From NCBI GenBank assembly GCA_001600055.1, contig BCIV01000002.1:128287-192286 (forward strand): a stretch of DNA of 64,000 bases. Direction: 5' to 3'. This DNA is from Filobasidium wieringae (Eukaryota > Basidiomycota > Tremellomycetes > Filobasidiales > Filobasidiaceae). A program made the translations under genes and the position numbers. Under the pieces are notes generated by a model, which worked only from the letters and a program-made list of their open reading frames with translations, ran no database searches and was not told the DNA's origin. Numbering within the stretch: position 1 is the stretch's first letter; every line of letters begins with the position of its first letter. Below, piece after piece: positions 1 to 9,660 of the stretch.

Positions 1-849
1 CTTTGGGTTACGCTCAGGTGAGTAATTGGGCGCTTGTCGAGATGTCGTTTACGATCAGGGAGACTGACGAGTAGCTCGTTTTGATTCTAGTACCTCCCCA
101 AGGAGAGGTTCTTGTTCACCACCGAGCAATTGCAAGATCGAATGTGCATGACTTTGGGCGGTAGATGTTCCGAAGAGATCTTCTTTGGAAAGATCACTAC
201 CGGAGCTCAGGACGATTTGCAAAAGATCACCAAGATGGCTTTCGAGATCTGTGCTAATTACGGTATGGACCCTGCCATCGGACCTATCAGTGAGTGTTTT
301 GTCACGAGAGGCATCGTCTGTCCGGATGTACTGACCCGAGCTTCGTACGTCTCAGGTTACGGTGGACGTGAAGCTCAGGGAGAACAATTCCAAAAACCAT
401 TCTCCGAGGCGACCGCTCAGGCCCTAGACCATGCCGTCAAGAAGATGGTCACCGACGCTCACGCCAAGACTAAAAAGCTATTGACGGAGAAAAAGGCAGA
501 GGTCGAAAAGGTCGCTCAGCTGTTGCTCAAGAAGGAAGTCATTACGCGTGAGGATATGAGGAACTGTTAGTCTTGCTTTCGTGCACTCGTGTTCTGTACT
601 GTACACTGAACCCTCGCTCGAATCAGTGCTCGGTCGACGACCTTTCGCCACCGCTGACGAGATGGACAAGTACATCGAGGAGAAGCTGGATGACGAGAAG
701 CAGCAGGAGAAGGGTTCTGCGTAAGTCGTTCGATCGTAATGCACCGTTCAGAACATCCCCACTGACCCGATCGTTCGCCGACTGATAGTACTGGTGGATC
801 TGCACCCGGAGCCGAACCTCTCCTCGCTTCGAAGGAAGTTCAACTTTAA
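1..849 (+). CDS. AFG3: m-AAA protease subunit (Afg3/Yta12/AFG3L2 type), C-terminal part
   Basis: The gene enters from the left edge and only the C-terminal peptidase part is present. Exons by eye are 1-17, 91-289, 356-565, 627-720 and 789-849 (TAA), all with GT-AG borders. Joined, they read through LGYAQYLPKE, then DRMCMTLGGR, ITTGAQDDLQK, SYGG, the PFSEATAQ helix, LLTEKKAEVEKVA and LGRRPFA, which is the order in FtsH-family zinc metalloproteases. The HEXXH site and AAA module lie upstream, outside the window. Family knowledge: m-AAA subunits form hexamers in the mitochondrial inner membrane that degrade misfolded membrane proteins and process precursors. The tail after LGRRPFA is Lys/Glu-rich. 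Whether it is the AFG3 or YTA12 paralogue cannot be decided from this part; it reads closer to AFG3L2. Confidence 0.93.
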
Positions 850-2020
850 TCTTTATATAATGAGGTCTTGCCGTGTCAGTCGTGGTTTATCGAAGTAGAA
901 CAAACAAGTCGGATCAATCGTGTATCATAATTACATCAGTCATCAACAATGTAGATGAAACGCATCACTTTGCTCGTACCAATTCCTTCTCGTGATAAGC
1001 TCAAATAAAGGCAGTCGATACAAAAGTCACTTTCTGGGTGTGTAGGGCTGGGACGGCCGTGGGTGAGTTTACGATGGTGAGATTGCGTTGTACACAACGC
1101 ACCTTCTGGTGAACGAGATGATGGTTCTGAAGCGCGGGCATTGCTCGGAAGTTGAAATGCAACTCACATCGTCGCCACCGTCTACATGACGGAATAATCA
1201 AGCACTCTTCAGTCAACATGTACCTCTCAAAACAGATAGTCTCTACCGTATGGCCTTTCGACTGCCAATCGTATAGTCGTTGAGGAGTAGCCCTTGAGTT
1301 GCGCAACCACATTTACCACTTCTCTGAACAAGAGGTTGTACAAAGCATATGTTTGACACCATCAAGTAAGAAATGCACCTGTTGAAGTGTCAAACAAGAT
1401 CTTGTGCCTCTCTTGTGGTACACCCTCAATAGCCTGCTTGAGTACCAGTTGGAAGTGAATCGAGGTAGCACTGTCATCTGCTTGTTGACAATCTCTGGAT
1501 GCGACAATGCTGGGCTGCTGTAGTATGTTTGGGTGATGTGACATCTGTATTAGGTCGGGAATCTCTACAATATACTTGCCATTGAGGAGCTGTGAAAGAA
1601 TCATCAGTTGGATGGTCTAGAATCGAGACTCATTGTCCAAAGTCAGTTCTCCTGGTCCATACTCCCCCTTCCACATAGGTCCCTGGTAGCAGCGGAAGTG
1701 CGAGTAGATGTCCATCATACCTTCCATAAAGCATGTGCTATACTTGATGAGGATGTGACCAGGACGACACGCAGCCATCGATCGATCAGCAACAAGCTCA
1801 TGACGATGAAAAGTTCGATCGTGTCGTCTGGTGGAGAGCTATCCCGATCGTCCAGACTGATGTCGCCGGAGTACCAGGATTCAGAACAAGTTCACGAAAC
1901 GTGAGACGGGACCACAGTAGGCAACCGGAAAACCCGGACACCAATGCTTATCGTTATAGTCTGTTTTTCATTATGTAGTTTCGTCTCCTACAACCATCTG
2001 CCTCGCCAAAATCCCAACAT
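850..2020. other. Gap with weak minus-strand coding signal, unresolved
   Basis: No complete gene can be built here. On the minus strand several short open stretches have coding-like composition: about 1840-1690 reads DDTIELFIVMSLLLIDRW, about 1680-1615 reads GTYVEGEYGPGELTL, and about 1500-1362 reads IHFQLVLKQAIEGVPQERH. They lie in different frames separated by stops, and I could not find GT-AG introns that join all of them. They may be the exons of a small gene I failed to splice, or the remains of one. No family was recognised. The remainder looks like 3' flank of the protease gene. Confidence 0.25.
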
Positions 2021-3555
2021 CTACCATCCATTGGGATCGATCTTGGCGGCAGCAGCGACGGCCTCTTCATCCTTCAAATCCGCCCAACTGGTCCCCTCTG
2101 GTATTTGCTCCACGACGACCTGTTCGTCCGCTTCCGTCTTTGCAGGTCGAGGGGAATGGGTTTCTCGGGGAGGACGATCTTGACGCGATCCTCTTGTTCC
2201 GGTACCTCGACCTCCTCTGGATCCTCCTCGGTTAAGATCTCGATCGTCCCGGTTCGAAGCGGCGAATCCGCCCCTGTTTGGTGTAGATCCAGCACGATCG
2301 GCCCCGGCCCGACCTCCTCGTCCCCTCCGATCGCTCCAGCTAGGTCTATCGTCCGAATCCGTCGTCTCTCTCCTCGAGCCATACCCCGCATAACCCGATT
2401 CCCTCTGTCCACCCCTCTCCTCCCCCCTCCCCCAACTACGCGTCCGAGGCTCCCCCTCCTCCCCCTCCTTATCATCCTCCCCGACCCCCATGGCCTTCAA
2501 TCCCTGGAGTTTCATCCTCCTCGCTCTCTCCCGTTCCTCATCGACCCTCTTCTGTTCCCCCAACCTCCGCTCCCTCTCCTCCTTGTTTTTCCGACGTTCC
2601 TCTTCCTGAGCTTGAATGGCGAGTTTGTCCGCATGGGCAGCTTGGGCGGCGTAGTGTTGGGCATCGCGGAGAGCAGCTTCCGATCTCGCCTGGGTCTCCG
2701 CGTTGATCAGTTTCATACGGGCCATCTTCTCCGAGAGTTCTTGTTCGGAGAGTTTTTCCTGTGTGATCGAAAGGGGAGGAGGAGGAGGGGGGGATTATGG
2801 GTTAGGACAAATCTTTCCCCTCTGATCGATGTGATTAAAAAGGGACGAGACAAGCTTACTCTTTTCGTTGGGGGAGGAGGTACGTATCCCCTAGGTTCAC
2901 CCCTCCCTACCAACCCTCCTCGTCCAGGTACACCTCCTCTAGCCGGCCCGGGCCCGGCCGATTCTCCTTCCTGCCCCTCAACCTTTACTCCAGCTTCCCC
3001 CTCCTTGTCCACAGAAACACCAGAGGGAGAAGAGACAGGTTGACTAGCAGAGGGTACCCTTGCGTTCGCCGGTCGACGATTAGATCCCCTTCCTCTTCCC
3101 TGGAATGATCCTCGGGGGGAAGATGCCCCCTGTCTTCCCCCCGTAACGCTAGGTTGGGGAGAAGGGGAAGGGGATTTCTTTTCAAAGATGAAAGTGGCTG
3201 CTGTCGGATTGAGCTTTTTCAAGTTGGATTGAGATTGGGATTGGGATTGCGATTGCGATTGGGTGGAAGTAGAGACCGAATCCGTCTCTTCCTTTGCATC
3301 ATCATCTTTCATCCCAATCCCCTGCTGGGGGACGGGCGATCCCTTTTCCCGAGAATCGTTCTTCCCCAAAGAACCATCGAGATCGTCTTCACAATGACTC
3401 CCCCCCGCAGCATCTACTCCTGTTGGGGGCAGAACCTCTTTAACGACATTCTCCTCGATCGTATTATCATCTCCAACGTCTGCGTCTGAGGGTTTGAACG
3501 GTTTGTAAGCCCGTTCCGAGTCGGTAGGGGGAACGCTTTCCCAAATATCACCCAT
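2021..3555 (-). CDS. RGG-rich, low-complexity protein with PAM2-like motif
   Basis: Two exons, 3555-2860 and 2758-2021, joined by a phase-0 intron, give 477 residues; the start is the first ATG. The N-terminal half is acidic and Ser-rich, with a run of alternating Gln/Ser (about residues 98-110) followed directly by LNPTAATFIF, which fits the PAM2 pattern LNxxAxxF that binds the MLLE domain of poly(A)-binding protein. Next come Arg/Gly-rich segments (GRGRGS, RGGVPGRGG). Exon 2 starts with a long charged helix, probably a coiled coil (about 233-330), then more RGG-rich sequence, and ends in SWADLKDEEA. These are hallmarks of an mRNP component, but no folded RNA-binding domain is visible and no named family was recognised. 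Cytoplasmic mRNA binding is inference. Confidence 0.8.
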
Positions 3556-3646
3556 CGTTCCTTTATGGTCTATTATAATTCTTCTCCCTGGATTTGGGGT
3601 TTTGGTTGTTCGTAGCCAAAGACGAGGAGGAGGAGGTTTCGTAGAG

Positions 3647-3900
3647 CTAGTTCGAGGATTTGAAGATCGAGGAGAGTGGGTGAGAGACGGGATATCGCTC
3701 TATGCGTTCTCGTATCGCGTGGATTGCGATGCGTTTTCGAAGTTCCAAATAGACTGTAAAATCGAGCACAGGAATCGCCGACGTCGGCAGTTTGGATCCC
3801 ATTTGTAGTATTAGCTTGTAAACCGGACGGAGTTCTCTCACGTTGAACCTCAGGTCCGGTATGTCGTTGTACCAAGCAGAAAGACGTCTCAGCTGATCAA
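3647..3900 (-). CDS. Possible small minus-strand gene, 3' exon only
   Basis: A minus-strand stretch reads LRRLSAWYNDIPDL, then VRELRPVYKLILQM, IPVLDFTVYLELRKRI and AIRERIERYPVS before a stop at 3649-3647. The regular amphipathic pattern suggests real coding sequence. Further upstream (about 4140-3950) the same strand holds ICADIIDERLVLLAV and LAGLSMFVVFLLAL, but in-frame stops separate the pieces and no convincing set of introns was found. It may be a short gene of two to four exons encoding a helical, possibly membrane-associated protein, or a degraded one. No family was recognised. Confidence 0.28.
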
Positions 3901-4472
3901 CCCCGGTATTCGCATCATTTAGAAATCCGTCGTGCGGATCCGCATCGTGCCAGCTGAATTATCGGGCTCTATCCAGCTGCCAGCTGAATGGCTGATCTGA
4001 CTTGCCAGATTATAACGCAAGGAGGAATACGACGAACATTGACAAGCCTGCGAGCGTCTGGTGAGTATCGTTTCAGTTGGCTGATGTGGTTGAAACAGCG
4101 AGCAGAACGAGGCGTTCATCGATAATGTCCGCGCAGATCGTTCTCCACATGCAACAGTCAAGCAGGTAACGAGCCTATGACCCTTTACTTGAATTGTTGA
4201 GATTACTCATGTCACTTGCTCCATGGAACGGTGGTCGTCGATGGTAACTAGCCCTGTTTTACCCATCCAAACGCGTCTGTGCAACGTGAAACACTTTGAT
4301 TTCGCGCGATTTTCTCCGTCAAAGCCAAGAAACAAAATCACGCGCATCCTTTGGATCACAGCGACATCATTCTCATATAATCACTCCAGCTCAATCGTTA
4401 CCTCGAATCGCCACTGCTAGCACACTACCACACGCATACACGCACTTACGTCTCTCAACAGCATCATCAGCC

Positions 4473-5104
4473 ATGGGTCAGAAATTCTCTCGCTGGAAGG
4501 AAAAACGACACGCCCTGCATGAAGAAGAACGAAAGAGAAAGGTCACTTATCGGCCCCAGTAAGCCTCCCGCCCTTTTGTCCCTTCCTCCCTTCTTTTGCT
4601 CTTTCCCCTTTCCGTCTCGCCATTCAATTAACCGCAACACATCGGTCTAGCGAGGATTATACCATCGGAGACTCAACAACAATAGACGCCTCCATCCCTC
4701 TCCCCGCCCCTGCCCCGGCCCCACCTCCTGTCCCGGTAGCAGGAGCCGCAACGGCCCATTCCATATCCATGCTCCGCTCGCTGGTCCCAGAAGAAGGAAG
4801 TCATCCAGCTAACCACGAAGCTCCCCTTCTACTCGGCTCGTCGGAAATGACTGGATCTGGGGCTATGACTGGACCTGGGGGTGCTGGGGGGACGAGAGGA
4901 ACGGGGGGTTATGCGTACGCTGGGACGGCTCAGGGAGGGTATGGGTTAATGGGTGGGGATTATACGGGAGGCAATAAGAATGATGGGGACGATATGGATC
5001 TAGAGGGCGGGGGTGGGGGTGGGACGGGTGCAGGCACTGGTGCGGGAGGCATGGGCGGAGGGATGTCTTCCATGGGAACAACCGGGGGTGGACCGACCAA
5101 TTAG
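4473..5104 (+). CDS. Small putatively N-myristoylated, Gly-rich protein
   Basis: Exons 4473-4558 and 4651-5104 give 179 residues. The protein begins MGQKFSRWKEKRHALHEEE. Gly at position 2 with Ser at position 6 fits the N-myristoylation consensus, and the following cluster of Lys/Arg would strengthen membrane binding. Exon 2 continues HEDYTIGDST, then a Pro/Ala-rich stretch (about 44-58), LRSLVPEEG, APLLLGSSEM, and a low-complexity tail of Gly, Met, Thr and Ala to the end. The start is preceded by a CA-rich leader. No catalytic domain is seen and no family was recognised. A role at the inner face of a membrane is inference from the N-terminus only. Confidence 0.75.
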
Positions 5105-5410
5105 ACCGGAAGTGAGCGGATGAACGATGTTCTGGCTCCTCTATATATGGTCCAATTTTGTTAACGTTAGATCACCTTAGTCCAAATCCCGTACGACCAT
5201 ACGAACTCGGATCATGAATATCATATCGCGCCATCTTCCGTTCCGTGCCCCACACGTTTACAGGCACGACGCAGCTACATGTTTCCATCCGATATGAATA
5301 TTATAGACTACAACCTCATACGCCGAATCTTCATCAGTTACCCAACTTCTGTCGAAATCAACAGCCTCGAACCAGGATCGCCACCTAGCTACGCGCCAGC
5401 TCTGCATCAA

Positions 5411-5711
5411 CTAATAATACCCACGACGTGCCTGTCCATAGGCTGGCCACTGGTAATACATCTGCTGCATCGGTTGTCGATGATAATGTCTGTTCCGGGA
5501 GGTATTGTACCTGGAATCATACCTGTACGCGCTATCAATCCCCTTTGTCCCCGTCACAAGCTAGAGCGGACGGGTTCACTCACCTTTGTCTTTGAGGATA
5601 CGTCTGTTCACTCATACAACCGCCCCCATGGTGGTCCGAATCGTACCGAGATCGACGCTGCGATCGACGATGAGAAGGATACCCTCTAGATCGAGAATTG
5701 GTGTTCCCCAT
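5411..5711 (-). CDS. Short Arg/Ser/Tyr-rich protein, 5' end uncertain
   Basis: Two exons, 5711-5584 and 5522-5411, join cleanly (phase 2) and give 79 residues from the ATG at 5711. The sequence opens MGNTNSRSRGYPSHRRSQRR, passes RYDSDHHGGG and ends RNRHYHRQPMQQMYYQWPAYGQARRGYY. Arg/Ser dipeptides and the Tyr/Gln-rich tail are typical of C-terminal ends of RNA-binding or SR-like proteins. Upstream on the same strand are open stretches with coding character (about 6218-6130, reading KKTTVAGLTREEKMKKY, and about 6000-5930, reading MVDSAERFTEPELPLFVRR), so more exons, perhaps an RNA-recognition domain, may precede this. I could not join them. Unrecognised. Confidence 0.42.
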
Positions 5712-6242
5712 AGCGTGAAAGTAAGTGAAGCGATTAGATAACTGCGTGATGGATGGTCGTTTCGCCTCCCAAGAGATTCAGATCGGTCGCGCAGGAGCGG
5801 TAATATTATATAGGCGAAGCCTGTGCTGATCCCTCCTGTCAAACTTAGGTCTTGTCCATCTGCAGACGTCATTCGATTTTTTCGCACACACAAAGGAGTA
5901 CTATCGTCAAGCGATTACGGGCATGTTCGGTATCGTCGAACGAATAAAGGCAGTTCCGGTTCTGTGAAGCGCTCAGCGGAATCTACCATGTTGACCCGAG
6001 GCCACCGAGGTAACCGCGCTGCCAACTTTATGATCTATCCAGTGATGAGCCGTAAGGGAGTTTTGCGAGAATGGCGGGTTAATTGTGTACGGGAAAGATG
6101 TGATGTCATAAGGGACCTGAACGGTGTAGTGGGTAGGCAATATCGATACATATTTCTTCATCTTCTCTTCTCTCGTCAATCCAGCAACTGTTGTCTTTTT
6201 CCGTGCTCGACTCATCAACGCATCACAACTTCCGATGTCAAT
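5712..6242. other. Spacer between PAM17 and the 5.4 kb gene
   Basis: This is downstream of PAM17 and upstream of the Arg/Ser-rich gene on the same strand. It holds short minus-strand open stretches that may be 5' exons of the latter gene and a TATA-like run near 5808-5816 (minus sense). Nothing else can be supported. Confidence 0.3.
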
Positions 6243-7085
6243 TTAGATGAGTTCACCATCGACCTCTTTCATCCCGTGTAGCGCTTTACGGCGGTAAGCG
6301 GATTGATCGCGGAGCCATCGACGGTAAGTCTTGAAGGAGGAGATCTTTTCACCTGTTCGCAGGAAGAATAATCGTTGGCTCTAGAAAGCTTGAGTTATAA
6401 ATCCAGAGTCACGTACCATAGTAATCGGGAGTAGGGTTCTGTGATTGAAATCAACCGATTGACAATTAAGCGGTCTGGTATGCAAAGTTGAAGAAGGAAT
6501 ATATCACTAGCTTACGTTTAGCGATTGATAAGAAGGGTCGACTCGGCGAGCTTTGATGTGGTCGTAGAACCTAGGAATAATACATCAGTCTTCGCACAAA
6601 GCTTGCTCGATGAAACTCAAGGTCCGAGTTACCTTTTGTCCATGACTTCGATCGCTTTGCTTCGAGAACCGTTTACGGCCTTGAACATCAGGGCTCCTAC
6701 TGTTGGTCCTATCAGGTATCCCAAGCCCGCACATCCGATACTTGTAACAGAAGAAGCGGGATTTAGACAGCATAGTCGCGAGTCGCAGCAGAAGGCAAAT
6801 GATTACTCACGTTGCACCTCCGTAAACGAACATGGGCTCGATTCCAAAGATCGGCTGACTAGGGTCCATATCCAAGTTACCAAAGTACATCGCTCCTCCA
6901 AAGAAAGCAGCTATGGTGGTTGGGACAGAGGTGATGGTAGAAATCAATCGACGCTTATGTCTCAGGTTGAGGTATTCAGGCCATGTGAGAGTTTGCTGAG
7001 ATGATGTCGATGCGAAACGCATGGAAGCGGGGGTCGCTCGAGCAGTCGAGATCACTGGGCGCATGAGAGTTCGATGGACAGACAT
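6243..7085 (-). CDS. PAM17: PAM17, presequence translocase-associated motor subunit
   Basis: Five exons: 7085-6811, 6740-6633, 6570-6516, 6438-6417 and 6352-6243, giving 189 residues. The N-terminus (MSVHRTLMRPVISTARATPA) is a typical cleavable mitochondrial presequence. The mature part has the family signature WPEYLNLRHKRRL, a first membrane segment (TTIAAFFGGAMYFGNL), DPSQPIFGIEPM, a second glycine-rich membrane segment (CAGLGYLIGPTVGALMF), then ARRVDPSYQS, PTPDYYGEKI and YRRWLRDQ. Family knowledge: Pam17 sits in the inner membrane at TIM23 and helps organise the import motor. Exon 4 is only 22 nt and encodes NPTPDYY, which is conserved, so it is required. It is divergently transcribed from CKB, 249 bp away. 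Confidence 0.95.
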
Positions 7086-7334
7086 TGTGAAGCAGATCCT
7101 TCTGGTCGAGTGACGATAAGAGGGCTTGATTGTAGCTATGAATCGACCATTCGTCAACGGTAGATAGCTTGTCAGGAAAGTGACGATATTTCGACAAGTT
7201 CAAGGTCGACAAGTCTCAGACCGGTTGGATCCGCTCAACGTTCCCGACCTTCCTCATCTTGACTGGATCGCTTTGGTTTATGGCTGACCTGAGCAACTTC
7301 ACCTGAACCAGTAACACCTCATCGCAACTCAAAT
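7086..7334. promoter_or_regulatory. Shared divergent promoter, PAM17 / CKB
   Basis: A 249-bp interval between the two ATG codons of head-to-head genes must hold both promoters and both leaders. An open frame continues upstream of the chosen PAM17 start to about 7157, so the leader overlaps coding-like sequence. No specific operator is identifiable. Confidence 0.5.
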
Positions 7335-8778
7335 ATGGATCCTGAAGGAGATGAGTATCTGGACCCGGAAGCTGCAGGCTATGGTGAGTGTTCAGATGGC
7401 GAGCAGCACATCTCCATAGAAACAGCTACTGATCCATTGTGATTGCTTGATGGTGCTCGCATTCGCATTACAAACTACTCAGCCACCAGCAGTCAGGGCA
7501 GCTCGTCGCAGACCTCAACTTTGACGTGGATCGTAAGTGTCCATTGATCACCCGAAAGCCAAAATGTCGTCGATGTAGCGGAATGAGCTAAAGCCATTAC
7601 TTTGTAGAATTGGTTCACCTCCCTTCCTGGACACGATTACTATTGTGATGTTTCGGAAGACTACATTGAGGATGATTTCAACTTGACTGGTCAGTACTTG
7701 AGTGTCGAATAGGTTTGGTACTGCGTCTGAGACTCGTCTTGTCGCCGAAAACAGGGCTTCAAGCTCAAGTACCGTTTTGGAAGGAGGCTTTAGAGATGGT
7801 ACTAGATGTCGAACCAGGTAGGCCTTTCCATCTCTTGAAGGATTTATAGTGATACTAAACATCATCGTATGGTTTTACTGCAGAGGAAGACTCACTTACG
7901 ATCCCGGACGTATCTATTGTGGAGTCCTCCGCCGAACTGCTCTACGGACTGGTTCATTCCCGATACATCTTGACGAAGCCTGGACTTGCCGCTATGGTAT
8001 GCTTGGGCCCTGATTTCAGGCGTACTATGAACATCTCTCACACTCTGGTCGTACTTTTAATCATTACAGCACGAACGATACGAAGAAGCAGGATTCGGTA
8101 TTTGTCCACGGGTATACTGTTACGGTATGGCCGTCATTCCTTGTGGGAAATCTGATACCCCTGGACTGGACACCGTCAAACTCTACTGCCCCAACTGTCA
8201 GGACATCTATGCGCCTCCTAGCAGCAAATATTCCAATGTGGACGGTACGTTTCCATTCACTTCAATCTGGGTAGGACAGGTATTGATATGTTTTCTCGTC
8301 GCTCGATTTCACAGGCGCTTTCTTCGGAACCTCTTTCCCCGCTCTGTTCTTCGATACCTATAACTGGGACCAACCCGTCCCTTTCAAAGGTGTCCTCGCG
8401 ACCATGGGAGTATTCGAAGATCCCGACACGCCTCGATCCGAGATCCCCCAAATCTCCCTAGGCGCTGATATGCCTCACGAACACGGGGGGAAGAGGAAAT
8501 GTTATGCTAGAGTCTATACCCCCCGGATATACGGGTTCAAAGTTTCAGAGAGAGCTAGGAGTGGGCCTAGGATGGCATGGTTGAGAGATCGACCAGATAA
8601 CTACGCGGGATTGGAAACTGTTGATTGGAGAGGGAGGTGGAAGGAGGAGTCTCAGGAGGGAGCCGCTGGGGAAGGAAAGGCGGCGGCAGGTCAGGATAAG
8701 GTCGAAGCGAGCAGTGCGCTGTTCGAGGAGGACGAGGTGAAATCTGATAATGAGGAGGAGGACGAGGAGGAAGAATAG
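7335..8778 (+). CDS. CKB1: Casein kinase 2 regulatory (beta) subunit
   Basis: Seven exons, beginning [17 protein letters not shown] and ending in an acidic run of Glu/Asp before TAG at 8776-8778. The conserved core is clear: [39 protein letters not shown], the acidic-loop region, [32 protein letters not shown], then CPNCQDIY. The four cysteines of the zinc finger (CPRVYC and CPNC) that drives beta-beta dimerisation are present. Next come [14 protein letters not shown] and the C-terminal extension with [11 protein letters not shown], which contacts the catalytic subunit. CK2 is a constitutive Ser/Thr kinase, and the beta dimer controls substrate choice. The Gly/Glu-rich tail after RGRWKEE is longer than in most orthologues. 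Whether this is CKB1 or CKB2 cannot be settled. Confidence 0.96.
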
Positions 8779-9660
8779 AAACGGGACGGTCGATGATTAT
8801 GACGAGATTGATTGCAATGTCAAACGATAGATAATGTAACTGTATGTGCGAATCACATGTTTCAGCGGGTTTTGATTTCCGAAGGGTATTTCACCTCGAA
8901 TATCTCACCCTCAGACTCTGGCGCAGCAATTCCGTTTGCCCCTTGCCCGACCAAAAAGAGCCATCGGCGGGGTCTGAGAAACCGTAAGTTGCGCCGACGC
9001 CGTTGCGCTCTGCCCCAGGCCAAACCCTCGACATCCGAAGTAGGAGCCCGCGGAAGTTCGTGCGGTTCAACCGTCCGTCAGCCTGCTTGAGATCCCTGGC
9101 TCGAGCTTGCCGAGTCTGGAGACTGCTCACGCGCCTCGGTAGGGATGGGTCGTTCAAGTCGCTCGAGAGTATCGGCTTGAATGTTGTGTTCATGACCCTC
9201 GGAGCCCTCGGTCCAAATAGACTGTCGAGGCTGCCGTCTAAACAGATGTCTCCTACTTTGACCGAAATGCCTTCTCTTTTATTCTGACTATGCAGTCTCT
9301 CCACCTCTCTTTAATTTTAGATATGGCCACACGTCTTGGCAGGTTGTTCCTGATCTCCTGATCAACAGCAATCCATCCCGCATCCAGGGTGCCATCATGA
9401 GCATAGTGAACACGCTCGTTGAGTTCACCTAGACCATTCGCTTTCTTACGAAATCTGCAAGCAGGAAGTTTAAGGATCAACGAGATAGAAGTGCCTGGAC
9501 TTGCTCGCAGCTACTAATTTTTGTTCTTTGCTCGGGTTCTCACCGCTACTGTCGCACAGTCCTCGATATAGGGGATAACACAGCTTGGAAGGGAACTACT
9601 GCATCAATGGGTATAAATTCACATCATTGCCAGGCCAGCTTGGCTTTACATTCATGGTCG
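8779..9660. other. Gap with unresolved minus-strand open stretches
   Basis: Minus strand 9480-9253 reads CRFRKKANGLGELNERVHY, AGWIAVDQEIRNNLPRRV and KIKERWRDCIVRIKEK, and 9304-8891 is open for 137 codons in another frame. The composition is plausible for coding, but no start context, family match or intron joining the two was found. The latter overlaps the 3' flank of CKB in antisense. It may be a short uncharacterised gene or a transcribed spacer. Confidence 0.25.

Noticed and set aside
2105..3043. 312-codon plus-strand open frame opposite the RGG protein
   Set aside because: The frame mirrors Gly/Arg/Glu-rich coding on the minus strand and has Pro/Leu-rich shadow composition with no start context.
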